A stretch of 56,000 bases of DNA, from assembly GCA_014529385.2 (NCBI GenBank), contig CM043942.1, forward strand, positions 22,308,991-22,364,990, in the 5' to 3' direction. Below the pieces are notes generated by a model. The model did no database searches. It was given only the letters and a program-made list of their open reading frames with translations, and was not told the DNA's origin. Origin of the DNA: Adiantum capillus-veneris (lineage: Eukaryota > Streptophyta > Polypodiopsida > Polypodiales > Pteridaceae). Both the position numbers and the translations under genes were made by a program. Positions 45,216 through 56,000 of the stretch are shown piece by piece; within the stretch, counting starts at the first letter, position 1, and every line of letters begins with the position of its first letter.

Positions 45216-46542
45216 TTGTAGGCATTGACCAATAGGGCTTACTCAATGTTAGAAAGTCAGGGTGTTGACAATAAATAAATAGGTGCAAAAAAGGTACAGG
45301 AAGAAGTTAAGAGGAAAGGGAGCTGCCAAGAGCAAGATGATATTTGAAGGTTTTTGGGGATGGAGTTTGAGTTAGACATGTACACGTTGCTGCAAACCCC
45401 AAAAATGACACCAAAATAGACACATACTAATACCTTTTCAACAAAGTCATTCTTGACCCATAGGTCAACAGTATGACATAACTCAATTTTTGTACCAAAG
45501 TCTTATGTTTTGAGAGTTATGAAATGATGTAGATTATGATTAAAAACATCATTTGTAATGAGTAGCTATTCTAGTTGCAACAGTCGGGGTGCAATGGCAC
45601 TTCTAGATTGTAAACACAAAGCCATTTGACCCATTGAACTCTATTTTTGGTATGACCTATGGTAGCCTTAGTATATAAGGTACCTAAGTTATTTTGTAAA
45701 GAGAACTTTATCTTAATCAAAGTTTTGAGTTGCCATAGAATGTGTATGAGAGAAAAGACAGAGAAGGTGAGCTTCATCTTGACACTAAAATCTCTGCTCT
45801 CTCATCACATTGGAGATTCAAGTGCACCAGTGCAATATACTCGGATAGAGCTATGCAACAACTCCAAGATTTCCAGGCGAAACGGAGCTCACATGCTAAT
45901 GCATCTATAAGCTATTTGTGGTCATCTACGAGCTATTTTTTCTTGCAAGTAGTAACACCATTTTAGATCAATTGGGAAAATCCCGTTTCCCAAATGATAG
46001 ATTGGCGTATTAACATCATGCTATTCTACTATGTTTAAGCCCAATTTTCCCTTAATTTAGATAAGATGTCATGATTCTAGCACCGAAATTCGGCTTTTCT
46101 AATTAATTTTTATAAGAAGACTTTTGATATAGAATTTTGAGAAAGGATTTCTATCAAAAGGAACTCTTAAAAAAAGATATCAAAGCTCATAAATATGGAT
46201 TCTACTAAGCAACACATATATTGATTATTCCAACCAGAAATATAATATCTAGACACAAAGAGCACCAAAAACTCTTATAATAAAATTGGTCACCTTAATC
46301 TCAAGTACAAAAAATAGCTAGTCCCAATCTTACAACACTATCAAGTATCAACTACATTATATTATGTACAACACCTAAATTAACATTTGATAATTAAAAA
46401 ATGCAAAGAATATTATGGAGTATCCTATGGCCCAAATATCATAACTTCTCATCTATGGCACCTATAGTGTCAGTTAGTGTCAAATCATATATGTTTGTGC
46501 CAAAGAATATATATTAACATGCCACATTTTCATCAATACATG
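45216..46542. other. Spacer with no recognised feature
   Basis: AT-rich, with short open frames only. The final bases before 46543 (ACATG) are the likely target duplication of the next element. Confidence 0.45.
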
Positions 46543-46982
46543 TGTTAGAGTTAGACCTTAGGAGGATTACTTTTGACAAAGGTGTGAATCGTAGTCTATT
46601 TTAAGTGAATTTTGGAATCTTGGAAGTTAAGGGTCATTTTCTCTCTTTCATGTGAGGAAGAAATCCATTCAGTTATGTAGCATGATGGGATGGGTGGATT
46701 TTCTGTGTAATAGTGGATTTCTAGTTGTCAGATGCAGTATGTCAGATGCAGCAGTTTGTCGAATGCATAATTCAGATTAGTTGTAGTATTTCTGTTTCAT
46801 TCTCTCTGTCTATTCCATGTTCTGAGTACAATACAAGTGCAAAAATGTTCAGTTCGAAGTGTGTGTGTTGCTGAAATGATGCGTGTGTAGTAGGATGAAT
46901 TTGTATGGTTGTTAGAGTGAAATGTTAGACGAATTGTCAGAATCTGTGTACAAAACTACTCGGCTAAACAAACCATTAAACA
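46543..46982 (+). repeat. 5' LTR (440 bp)
   Basis: Starts TGTTAGAG and ends CATTAAACA. Contains GTCAGATGCAG repeated in close succession, as does the other copy. Confidence 0.92.
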
Positions 46983-46983
46983 C

Positions 46984-46998
46984 TGGAAATCACGATAC
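46984..46998 (+). promoter_or_regulatory. Candidate primer binding site
   Basis: TGGAAATCACGATAC begins with the TGG that pairs with a tRNA CCA end, one base inside the LTR. It is not the Met site; the tRNA is unidentified. Confidence 0.4.
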
Positions 46999-47233
46999 TT
47001 ATTCAGAAGCGTCTTCATGGTCGGATTTACTCTCTCTTGTGGGATTGACGAGTCCCAAGAAGATTACCGAGTAGCAGTTATGATGACAGCTACAAGAAGG
47101 CAAACAGTTTGCAAAGATGAACGAAGAAGATGATCAGAATACAAGGAGAAATTTGGATTGCAGAGATGGAATCTGATTTGCAACCACAAGAAGGTAACAT
47201 TTTATCACAAGGTTTTCGAGAAGAATCGAAGTA

Positions 47234-47608
47234 ATGGGGGGTAAAAAGAAGAAGAAGAAGTGCAAGATTTGTATGAGTAGCAAGCATGAAGCGGATTACT
47301 GTCCATGTGTGGTTGATGAATGCTCGATGAAAGATGCATGTAGGAAATGGTGTATGGTTGATTTATGCACAAAGTTTCATAGAATAATCCGTAAAGTGCA
47401 TAAAGCATTAGATTTGGGGGAAATGAAGAATGCATTACAAAGGCTAACTGATTTTGAGGATGACTTAGAGAATGCATATGAATGGTTGGATACTCATAAA
47501 GGGGACACGCGAAAGTCATGTTTAAACAGGAAAAGCACTGGGCGATTACAAAAAGCATGTGAGAAGTTGAAACATTTGAGGATCCGTTTGGATTGGCATG
47601 GAGTTTGA
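47234..47608 (+). CDS. Intact 124-residue zinc-knuckle protein of the LTR element
   Basis: The frame is open from MGGKKKKKKCKIC to a TGA. A basic Lys run is followed by CKICMSSKHEADYC, a CCHC knuckle with C-x2-C-x4-H-x4-C spacing, and several more Cys residues (CPC, CRKWC, LC). The rest is charged and helix-prone. It lies about 250 bp inside the LTR, where gag would be, so RNA binding is likely. It is much shorter than a gag, and capsid is not seen. An intact frame among ruins is notable, but chance retention is possible at this length. Confidence 0.5.
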   Translation: MGGKKKKKKCKICMSSKHEADYCPCVVDECSMKDACRKWCMVDLCTKFHRIIRKVHKALDLGEMKNALQRLTDFEDDLENAYEWLDTHKGDTRKSCLNRKSTGRLQKACEKLKHLRIRLDWHGV

Positions 47609-47633
47609 AAGTCACCAAGTGGGAGTAACAAAG

Positions 47634-48443
47634 ATGGAGGAGAAGGAAGTGTAGAAGCAGTTTGGCCAAGAGAGCCTCAAAGAGTCCTTAGCTACTCCTA
47701 ACCTACCACTAGAGTATGCTCACGCAATGACTGTGGAACTTCTACCAAACATATTCACACAAGAGGATTTGCAGCTGGATGATGTTGTGGAATTGATACA
47801 TGAACCCCATAAGTAGATTTTGAAATTAGGATCCCAGTGCGTTAAACAAACCATAAAGGAGTTTACATATGCTGATTTTGATGGTTTACAGATTCAAACA
47901 AAAAGTCATTTTATTGTGTCTGAATTTACAGTTTGTCAGGAGAACTCTAAGAAGTCATCTGATAAGTCGGAGAATGCAAATGCAGATCAAAAATTAATTC
48001 AAAAGACAGAAGTCAATCAGAGGTCAAATGTGAAGGAGGATTTCAACAATTTGGATGGGGATATTGCAACAAAAGAAGTAAATACAAGAGTTGAGTGCTT
48101 GTATGACAAGCTGATGGAGAAAGTTTCAAGGGTGAAGAAGGATGCTTTGCAAGAGCTGAATTTGGGATCTAAATTGAGTCCAAAAGTTGTCAAAATCAGT
48201 GTTCATCTTGATGACAGATTTATATTGAATTTGAAGACGTTATTACAGGAGTTCATTCATGTATGTGCTTGGGATTATTCAAATCTGAAAGGTATGGATT
48301 CAAATGTGTACAAGCATCAGTTTAATGTGAAAGAAGATACAATTTCAGTAATTCAGCAGAGATATAGAATGAATGCAAAGCTAAGTTTTCATCATGGAAG
48401 TCAGATCCTGATGCAAATCAGCCAGAGAGAAAGGATGCAATGA
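47634..48443 (+). pseudogene. gypsy pol fragment: pre-RT linker
   Basis: From an ATG at 47634 one frame continues through two stops (near 47658 and 47814). Residues KVVKISVHLDDRFI, LLQEFIHVCAWDYSNLKG and VIQQRYRMNAK correspond to RISIHAEGEF, LLQEYKDVFAWDYS and IIQQRYRMK just before RT in the element at 1-8488. Similarity ends at 48385, exactly where RT should begin, so RT has been lost or replaced. Confidence 0.75.
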
Positions 48444-49850
48444 TGCAGGGGAATAGTTTGTTAGTTGAAGCTTTGGATACATAGGTTATAGATGATAGAG
48501 AGCGTGGAAAGAAATGTGATGGGAAAATAGTAAATCTGATTAGAGATGTGGATGAAAAGAAGAAGTCAACAATGGAATGTCAAATTCTTATGTGGGAAGT
48601 CACAGAAGTTTTTGAGGGTGAAAACTTCGATTTTGAAGTATCTAAATCTTTGATGTGGATAAAAAATGTTCAATTTAACTTTCAGGATGTTTTCATTGTG
48701 AAGAAATTTGGTGATCAAATCGACTATTTGGCAGATTTGGGTTCAAATTTATTTGACAAAAGTCGTTATGATAGCATTCAACTTGGAGGATGTCAAATGC
48801 AGATATTTGAAGGATCTGAAGCAGGTTTTACAAGTCCAATTATTTCAAAACAGGTGTGGAGGATAAAATTGGATTCAAGGAGGAAGTATGATGCGGAATA
48901 TTAGAATAAGCCACATGCAAATTATCAAAAAAGGAAGCAGGTGGAAGATCAACAAAAACAAGATGATATACAGCCAAAGGATATTGCAGAAGTGATATCT
49001 CAATCCTATAAACAAAAGTTAAAATCAACGTATCAATGGGAGGAATTTTCAACAATTGAATTTCTTCATGATGAATATGGAGGAACAAGAGGAAAATCCA
49101 TTCTAGGTCGTCAAAGCATGTTTGTTGTAGATAATTGCTATGTTACATTGCAGGTGATACAAGAATATCAAAAAAGTTTATGGAAGCTTACCTTGATGCT
49201 TGGCAGATTCAAGAGCATATTTTGATGTCAAAGATTGAGTATGTGAAAGAAGAACATTTAGTTGCAAAGAATGTTGTTGAGCGGATTGTTTTATGGTCAG
49301 ATTTTGATAAGAATGGGTCAGATAGAATCCTCACAAATGTGGATGGCGGATTGTCAGAATTCAGATTTTCATGTGTTCCAGATTTTGGAGTTGTTGATTT
49401 GGGGAAGAGGAATGTGTTACAAGTTTGTATGGATGCTCAAGAAGTTCAAGAGGAATCGACAGATGGATTCAGTGGTATGTGCTTTACTCAGGAGGATGAT
49501 CCGATGGAGTTTATGCGGACCTTCATCATCAAGGCGGAAATTTGAGTGTTGCAAAAGTGTTGTCTGATTTGACAGTCAAGTTTCTTTCATTCAGTTTGAC
49601 AAGGGAGTATGGTCCAATTTTCAAAATGTGGAGGAAGAATTTATTCAATGACAAGGCAAGAAGTCAGAGAAGCAAAAGGTCAACACTGTGGCATATTCAT
49701 CAAAAATCAGTGGAGGATTATATTGCAGAAGAAAAGTCAGAGCATTTGCAAAATTTCAAAGAGGAGGATATTCAGATGGCTGTTATGCTGATTTTGTTTT
49801 ATCTTTGCAAGTTTCTTCTTTTATCTAGTTTATGGATCAAGTGATTGTGG
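48444..49850 (+). pseudogene. Unassigned frames in the 3' half of the LTR element
   Basis: Frames at 48548-48904, 48941-49225, 49135-49545 and 49542-49844 overlap or follow each other and look coding in composition, with charged, low-repeat peptides. One contains MWIKNVQFNFQDVFIVKKFG, another VVERIVLWSDFDKNGSDRIL. I recognise no domain. They may be a degenerate ORF3, captured host sequence, or drifted pol. Confidence 0.35.
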
Positions 49851-49893
49851 GTCCGAGGTCAGCCTATGGCTCAAGCCACAGGGATGTGCCAAG

Positions 49894-50333
49894 TGTTAGA
49901 GTTAGACCTTAGGAGGATTACTTTTGACAAATGTGTGAATCGTAGTCTATTTTAAGTGACTTTTGGGATCTTGGAAGTTAAGGGTCGTTTTCTCTCTTTC
50001 ATGTGAGGAAGAAAGCCATTCAATTATGTAGCGTGATGGGATGGGTGGATTTTCTCTGTAATGGTGGATTTCTAGTTGTCAGATGCAGTATGTCAGATGC
50101 AGCAGTTTGTTGAATGCAGAATTCAGATTAGTTGTCGTATTTCTGTTTCATTCTCTCTTTGTATTCCAGGTTCTGAGTACAATACAAGTGCAAAAATGTT
50201 CAATTCAAAGTGTCTGTGTTGTTGAAATGATGCGTGTGCAGTAGGCTGAATTTGTATGGTTGTCAGAGTGAAATGTCAGATGAATTGTCAGAATCTGTGT
50301 ACAAAACTGCTCGGCTAAACCAACCATTAAACA
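49894..50333 (+). repeat. 3' LTR (440 bp)
   Basis: Same length and ends as 46543-46982, with about 26 substitutions and no obvious indel. Confidence 0.92.
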
Positions 50334-50474
50334 ACTTGCTTTAAAACTTCAAAGCTTCTAGATATGGTTTCTCAAAACTTCAATACATGCTTGAAAACTT
50401 GTAGAGGTAATGTCTCAGAAAAGGAGGTGTTTAAAAGCACCATTAATGTGACTAATAAGCGGCTTATGATTGAT

Positions 50475-50728
50475 TGTTGGGTTCAAGCCCTTGTCGGTAT
50501 ACCCGTGGGAAATGCCTCTTAAAGACATGCAGATATACTTGTAGTTTGCATGGCAATATATCTCTATATATGTATAAGGAAGTTTAAATTACAATATAAA
50601 GTTGTGCTTTTTCCTGTGTGGTACTACTCTCTCTCTCTCTCTCCATCTTGTTCAATCTCTGCTGCACCTTCTCTCTCACCATGGCCTGCCCAAGGTGGCA
50701 CCCACCATATCTGCCGCTGCACCCAACA
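50475..50728 (+). repeat. 5' LTR of the small element
   Basis: TATA-like CTATATATG lies near 50563, followed by a short (CT)n near 50626-50642. Confidence 0.92.
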
Positions 50729-50729
50729 C

Positions 50730-50741
50730 TGGTATCAGAGC
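50730..50741 (+). promoter_or_regulatory. Primer binding site of the small element
   Basis: TGGTATCAGAGC, the initiator-Met site, one base after the LTR. Confidence 0.93.
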
Positions 50742-51094
50742 CTAGGCGGGCATGCTTGACAAAGTCGTAGGCAAAAAGGCCAAGGGTGGAATCCCCTCTC
50801 AAAACGCTGCCCTTTAACACGCTGCAGGAGGTCAAAGAGCTCATCAAGGCCAGAGTTGACACTACGGGTAGGGCTGCTGCATCTTGCTTACATCTCAAAA
50901 GGCAACACTGAGGTATGTCCGTAGGCGGCATTGTTGAGAGAAGAAGCATATCGAAACACTCTTGAGCCAGGCTACTTCTCAAAACGCAGCCCATCTGGTG
51001 GCATAGGCATGCATCAAAAAGAACTTTTGAAAATGCTATTGACGGGAGCTTTTCAAAACGCTGATGAAGAGTACTTGGTTGAGCTTGGAAACTA

Positions 51095-51623
51095 GACGGG
51101 GAAGGTTCTCCTCCTTGCAAGCATCTCAAAAAGCTGCGATTGCCAATGTGTGACGGTAGCAGCTTGCATGCACATAATGCTTTTCAAGACTCTACCTTAG
51201 GGTTTTACTGGCGCTACTGAAGACTACAGAGGGTGATTCGTCTTTGCTAAGCATAACAAAACGCTACAATTCCACTATATACACTAAGGTAAAGAAAATG
51301 CAATGACCCTCATTTACGAGGTTACTTGAAGGCTTCAATATGTCATTGAAATTCAACAAGACGGGGAAGGTTCTCCTCCTTGCAAGCATCTCAAAAAGAT
51401 GTAGTTGCCAAGGTGTGACGGTAGCATCTTGCATGCACATAGTGCTTTTCAAGACGCTACCTTAGGGTTTTACTGGCGCTATTGAAGACTGTAGAGGGTG
51501 ATTCCTCTTTGCTAAGCATAACAAAACGCTACAATTCCACTATAAACACTAAGGTAAAGACAATGCAATGACCCTCATTTACGACGTTACTTGAAGGCTT
51601 CAAATGGCATTGAAATTCAACAA
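51095..51623 (+). repeat. Tandem duplication (265 bp) inside the small element
   Basis: Copies start GACGGGGAAGG at 51095 and 51360 and run to about 51623. They differ at scattered bases. Across the interior a short motif, TCAAAACGCTGC or close variants, recurs about every 40-70 bp. Confidence 0.85.
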
Positions 51624-52079
51624 GATCAAAGCTCATCAAGAAAGAAAGTCGATGATGACTCTTTTGACAATTCGCTTTGAGCACTCGGTACATCAACAAA
51701 ATGTCACACATGAAGGTTTGCTTCAAGATTGCAGTACAAGATGTCACAAACTATTTTTGCCAATTTAGTGTCATAGTTTGTCATATTTTGTCTATTGTCA
51801 AAAAAATCATACAAAGCTTTGTGTTAGCCTTTAATTTGTCAGTTATTGCCATGCAGTCAAAATTTTGTACAAGGTTATAGGCATTGCCACAAAAAAAAGT
51901 GGTAAGAGCTCCCTTTTATGTTTGGTCTTGAGAACTGGTTTGTCTCACACTGATAGTTGTTTGAGGGAAGTGCACATACACAGCTATCTTATTGTCAAGG
52001 GGGGGACTTCTACTCATAGTTTCAGGTGATTGAACTCTGCCATGGTCTGCTGTCTGGAGTCTGTCAGTGGTTTGGGCTT

Positions 52080-52099
52080 GGGGGGGGGGGGGGGGGGGG
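52080..52099 (+). promoter_or_regulatory. Polypurine tract (20 G)
   Basis: An uninterrupted G run immediately before the right LTR. Its length probably grew by slippage. Confidence 0.85.
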
Positions 52100-52242
52100 T
52101 GTTGGGTTCAAGTCCTTGTTGGTATACCCGCGGGGAACGCCTCTTAAAGGAATGCAGATAAACTTTTTGTTTGCATGGCAAGATAGCTCTATATATGTTT
52201 AAGGAAGTTTAAATTATAACATAGCGTTGTGCTTTTTACTAT

Positions 52243-52326
<84 letters not shown>

Positions 52327-52407
52327 TCGTTCAATCTCCGCTGCACCTTCTCTCTTGACATGGCCTGCCCAAGGTGGAACCCACCATAGCTGCCATTGTA
52401 CCCAACA
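52100..52407 (+). repeat. 3' LTR of the small element, with expanded (CT)n
   Basis: Matches the left LTR but is 54 bp longer because its CT tract (about 52247-52322) has grown to roughly 38 units. Confidence 0.92.
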
Positions 52408-52412
52408 TTGAT

Positions 52413-54069
52413 TACACCAACTATGGGTTGTGCACAAAGATTTCCAACGACTCGTTTTTTAAAATTTATAGTATTATTTCTTGTACAAAAAAGTACTAAG
52501 TGCAAGAAGTATAATATCTCCAAGATAGAGGGTGTTTAATAAACACCATTTTGGTAGCACTATCAATATTCAACATTATTTTGGTAGTTTTCATCACCTC
52601 AAATAAAACAAGTACTAAGAAGAAAATGATGGGAGAATCAAACAATTATGTTATCAATGTTATTTAAGCAAGAGATGTCTCCTCACATAGGATGCACTTC
52701 ATCAATCCAAAATTTAACGATTTTTTGAAGCTATTTCTTAATTGAGATTTTTTCTTATATTTGAAAGAAGTTGGTAGCCTATCAAATCATTGTTCCACTT
52801 TGAATGAGATACTTGATGTAATATGAGAAGAAACTCTTATAATTTATGACATTATAATAAGAAAACGTTTTTCAAAACACGCCTGGGAATGACATCAATA
52901 AATCAATAACAAAAGACTTAGTATCTTGAGGTCATAGGATACCCTCTAGTGAGTTCTTATTAGAGCACGTTTTTGTCTTATGGCCTCAAGCTCATAGGGT
53001 TATGATACCATATGGTGTGGATGTGTTGCCTTCTTATGGACCTAGGATCATAGGGTTCTGTGATTCCAAATGACATAAATGCTTTGTAAGATTCTCAAAA
53101 AGTAAATTGTTCCTTGAAAGGCTAAGATCCTCCTTTACCTCTGTCAATAGATGGAGCCTAAGTGTGGCCTGAGAGAGTTATGCCTTTCTTTCTAGTTTGC
53201 AATTAAGAGGCTTGTGCTATTAATTATGTGGCTTAGAGATAGCCTCCCATGATATTAAGGCTAAAAGGTTCTAATTCCAAGCCAGACAAGGCAAGTGCTT
53301 TTTGGAATAACATATATCAACTTATGGCCTTGTGGTCATAGGACGCTAATGCCATAGGTGCAAATTACATTGCTTCCTATGAATATAAATAATAAAAGCC
53401 TTGTAGGGTGAAGTTAATATAGCAATATTTGTCCTTAAGATCATAGAGTTTTTGTGGATAAACTAGTGTGTCCATATGTATGATCATACAGTGACAATAG
53501 TATGGCTCCATATGGACACACTTTATTAGAGTGTGTCCAAAGAACAAACGGATCTCTATGAACCAAAGGCCATAAGGTGCTATTTCTAAATAACATAAAG
53601 GCATTTTAAGAATGTCAAAAAGAATGTTATTTGTCCTAAAAGGCCCATGTTTTCTATTGAAGCTACTTATATAGGGATTTTAAGTGCCTTGTTAAAAACC
53701 TTAGGATCTTAGGACACTTATTCTTAGCCACAATCAATAAGTATCTTGTGGAAGAACATAAGACAATGTATTGCATTAGGTTCATGGGATGTTGATACTA
53801 TAAAGTGAAAATCCCCTAAGCTCATAACATAACATATGGCCTTATGGCCATGCATATTGTCCTTGATGGTGCAATGAATAGAAACTGTAAAACAACAAAC
53901 ATTTGAATATGTCAATAAACTAAAATTGAGCATTTGGAACGTCGAAAGTCAAAAGTTACATATAACATTGAAAGAAAAATTTGCATAAGCACTCTAAAAA
54001 ATACATAAAGATCTTTTATAGATTCCATAATATTACAAAAATCTACTCAATCATCTCCTCAATGGAGAT
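52413..54069. repeat. AT-rich spacer with degenerate dispersed repeats
   Basis: Loose copies of a block with CTCATAGG, GACATAAA-GC and TTGTAAGA-TCAAAAAG-like parts appear near 52925, 53030, 53335, 53565 and 53700-53830. The copies are too diverged for me to set unit borders. No gene is seen. Confidence 0.4.
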
Positions 54070-54873
54070 CTATTTGAGATTATACTGAATCTTTAATTGT
54101 TTTATATAATTCTTGGCCTCATGTATTTTGATAGCAGGCTCCTTGTATCCCAATTTTTGAGCAAACATAATTGCTTCAATGCCTTTTAAGGTTGATAAAG
54201 GTTTCATACTATTTAAAATCCTCACTTTTTCTCTATCAACCATTAGGATTTTCTCATCCCGACTTTGAATGGACATTCCACTATTGCTCGATGTTGCACC
54301 TTTTTAATTGTCATGAGGACGGAAAGCTTCTGATAGTATGTGTAAGGAGTAGGTTTTCCGTAGATAAACCAAATTTCTCTCTTGCCACTCTGCAACGACC
54401 TTGTGAACATGATTATAAAGTTCATGTCCTTGCACTATGGGTGCTTGTCCATGTAAATAAGAGGTTATAATTGTGCAAATTTCATTGACATGATGAAGAG
54501 CTTGAATATATGACAGAAAATCTTTTATTTTTATAGCATCACTCTTCAAATTCTTCTCCAATGGCTGCAATGGTTGACCTTCAAGAACTTCTAGATTTTT
54601 GTCAACTTCTTCAAGAACTCTCTGTTTGATATGGAAATAAACTCTTTCTCAGAAGGTTTGATTTCTTGAAATTATTTGTTCCAACAATCAAGGTGAAACT
54701 TTGTCAACATCAATCTCAAAAGGTTCAGTAGCCTGAAAATCCATTGTACCACCAATCTCAGGTGAAACTTTGTCGATCGCAGTATTGTGTTGAAGGACTA
54801 CGAATTTTAAAAAACACCTATTGTTAGCTTTGTCACACTCTTGAAAGAAAAGTAGAGAGTATCCAAATGACAA
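54070..54873 (-). pseudogene. Unknown protein-coding relic
   Basis: One minus-strand frame runs 268 codons with only three stops (TGA at 54688, TGA near 54652, TAA at 54304) and no frame change. The peptide looks natural: a charged N-terminal half (KNLKSDAIKIKDFLSYIQAL), VVAEWQERNLVYLRKTYS in the middle and a helix-rich C-terminus ending KNYIKQLKIQYNLK. I recognise no family. It may be an old retroelement or host gene; the true start is unknown. Confidence 0.4.
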
Positions 54874-54879
54874 GTTTGC

Positions 54880-55650
54880 TATCTTAGAATAAACTTAATA
54901 GATATTTGAGAATATAGTTAATAAGACCAAGGATGTCATTGTAATATAGCTAGTGGAAAACATAGGACCACCCTAAAGGGCCTTATGGTTGCATGGTCAA
55001 CTTTGACTACAAGGTGTTGATAGTAGGTTTCTTGAAGGAAAACACATTTTACCCTATGGCAGATTTGTAGGTATCTTGAAGACTACTTCAGAGCTTAAAA
55101 TATGTCTTCCTTTATTATACAATTGTTCAATTAAATACAATTGTATGAATGTATAGGTGTTTTGTGAACTTGTCATGGACGCCAATGCTTGCTCTCAAAA
55201 CATCAATGCAACTACTTCTAGTTGCCCATCGATTGGTGGTGAAGTATCTCTACACACCATATATTAGCCGCAATGTTGTAGCTTGGCTATATTTGCATCC
55301 GTTGGTGCATCAACACCCAAGTCTCTTAAGCATTGTGTCATATTTCCATACTATCTATTAGCCTACGGATAGCCTTTGCATCTACAGTTGAGAAGTGTCC
55401 CTGAACTGTTTCAATTATGGTATCAAAGAAACGACTCTCTACGTGTCTCACTCTTCAATATAGAGGTGATCTCCTCCGTGGTCAGGGCACATATACACGT
55501 GACCAACAGAGTTCTGATCTTGGTTTTTATCTCATTCATTTCCACAGGATCCATGTAGGCTACAATCAACACATATTTTATGATTTTTAAAGACAACACA
55601 ACGTTAAATTTTATAGTAGCAAATATATACATGCATTGAAACTGGCAACA
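54880..55650. other. Spacer with no recognised feature
   Basis: Short open frames on both strands; no motif. Confidence 0.4.
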
Positions 55651-55654
55651 ACAC

Positions 55655-56000
55655 GCACCACTAAACTAACCCAACAAGATAGGGCATCATTTGATGCAAC
55701 TAATGACACCTCTGTCCCAATAGTAGGGTTGATGTAGATAGCAACACTAAACTAATCTTGAAAAGCAGGGCATCATTTGATGAAACTAACGACACCTCCA
55801 AACCAATGGTAGAGCTGATGCCGAAAGAAACACCAAACTAACCTAAAAACAAGGGCATCATTCAATGCAACTAACAACACCTCCAACCCAATAGTAGAGT
55901 TGATGTCAATAGCAACACCAAACTAAGCCTAAAAAGCAAAGGCATCATTCAATGAATCTAACGACACCTCCAGCCCAATGGTGGAGCTAATGTCGAAAGA
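55655..56000. repeat. Tandem array, ~86 bp unit, four copies to the window edge
   Basis: GGGCATCATT-like landmarks lie near 55682, 55768, 55853 and 55940. Copies 1 and 3 share AATAGTAG-GTTGATGT, and copies 2 and 4 share CAATGGT-GAGCT-ATG-CGAAAGA. The array therefore repeats as a dimer of about 172 bp. It continues past the window. Confidence 0.85.

Larger units (their letters stand above)
46543..50333 (+). mobile_element. LTR retrotransposon with rearranged gypsy-like interior
   Basis: Direct repeats 46543-46982 and 49894-50333, each 440 bp, both start TGTTAGAG and end TTAAACA. By eye they differ at about 26 positions, so the insertion is not young. Flanks are ACATG and ACTTG, a 5 bp duplication with one change. 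The interior has a zinc-knuckle frame, the RT upstream linker of a gypsy element, and then frames I cannot assign. RT catalytic motifs, RNase H and integrase are absent, so the copy is non-autonomous. Confidence 0.88.
50475..52407 (+). mobile_element. Small non-autonomous LTR retrotransposon (TRIM-like)
   Basis: LTRs at 50475-50728 and 52100-52407 start TGTTGGGTTC and end CCCAACA. TTGAT flanks both outer ends exactly (50470-50474 and 52408-52412). TGGTATCAGAGC lies one base inside the left LTR, and a run of 20 G precedes the right one as polypurine tract. The 1.37 kb interior has no gag or pol motif. Size and content fit TRIM or small LARD elements. Confidence 0.92.

Noticed and set aside
52189-52523. 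Arg-Glu repeat open frames
   Set aside because: Translation of the CT/GA tract in the small element's right LTR.
1-56000. CRISPR array, operon or prokaryotic defence system
   Set aside because: No spaced short repeats of CRISPR type, no ribosome-binding sites or operon packing; the content is plant-type retroelements.

Overview
The window looks like nuclear DNA of a land plant, most likely a fern or another seed-free vascular plant. That is an inference. It rests on plant-type Ty1/copia and Ty3/gypsy elements primed by initiator-Met tRNA, on repeated decayed copies of a PLS-class pentatricopeptide (PPR) module of the kind abundant in seed-free plants, and on long gene-poor, dinucleotide-rich spacers. 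I find no intact host gene, no rRNA or CRISPR array, and only one weak tRNA-like relic. Nearly everything recognisable is mobile DNA or its remains.

Layout. 1-8488: a minus-strand Ty3/gypsy element with its 5' LTR at 8093-8488 and its 3' end off the left edge. It carries gag, protease, RT-RNase H, integrase and a large extra reading frame after integrase. 8489-11480: a decayed tandem PPR array. About 13380-16140: a plus-strand LINE with endonuclease, RT and a C-terminal zinc motif, ending in a (CT)n(TA)n tail. 16880-17475 and 22580-22919: short tandem arrays. 20475-22150: a ruined hAT-like transposase. 24215-25344: a minus-strand gypsy fragment. 25930-27010: GC-hairpin tandem repeats.

28380-40675 is a nest of insertions. 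A PPR remnant is split by a 9.7 kb copia element (28995-38702) and a TTAA-flanked, piggyBac-like non-autonomous element (38814-40152). The copia element has an internal inversion of about 5.5 kb (30380-35885). It also contains a 4.3 kb non-autonomous LTR element (30509-34819) and a 247 bp MITE in its RT gene (36765-37011).

40675-45215: a plus-strand gypsy relic, apparently split by a minus-strand gypsy fragment (gag 41989-41090, candidate LTR 42406-43918). 46543-50333: an LTR element with 440 bp LTRs and a rearranged interior. 50475-52407: a small LTR element with a perfect target duplication. 52920-56000: degenerate repeats, a broken unknown reading frame, and an 86 bp tandem array with an A-B-A-B pattern running off the right edge.

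The most notable points are: a post-integrase reading frame conserved between two diverged gypsy elements; a piggyBac-like element in what appears to be a plant; a copia element inverted across its own gag and integrase; and a pol-less LTR element encoding an unfamiliar His/Asp-rich repeat protein.
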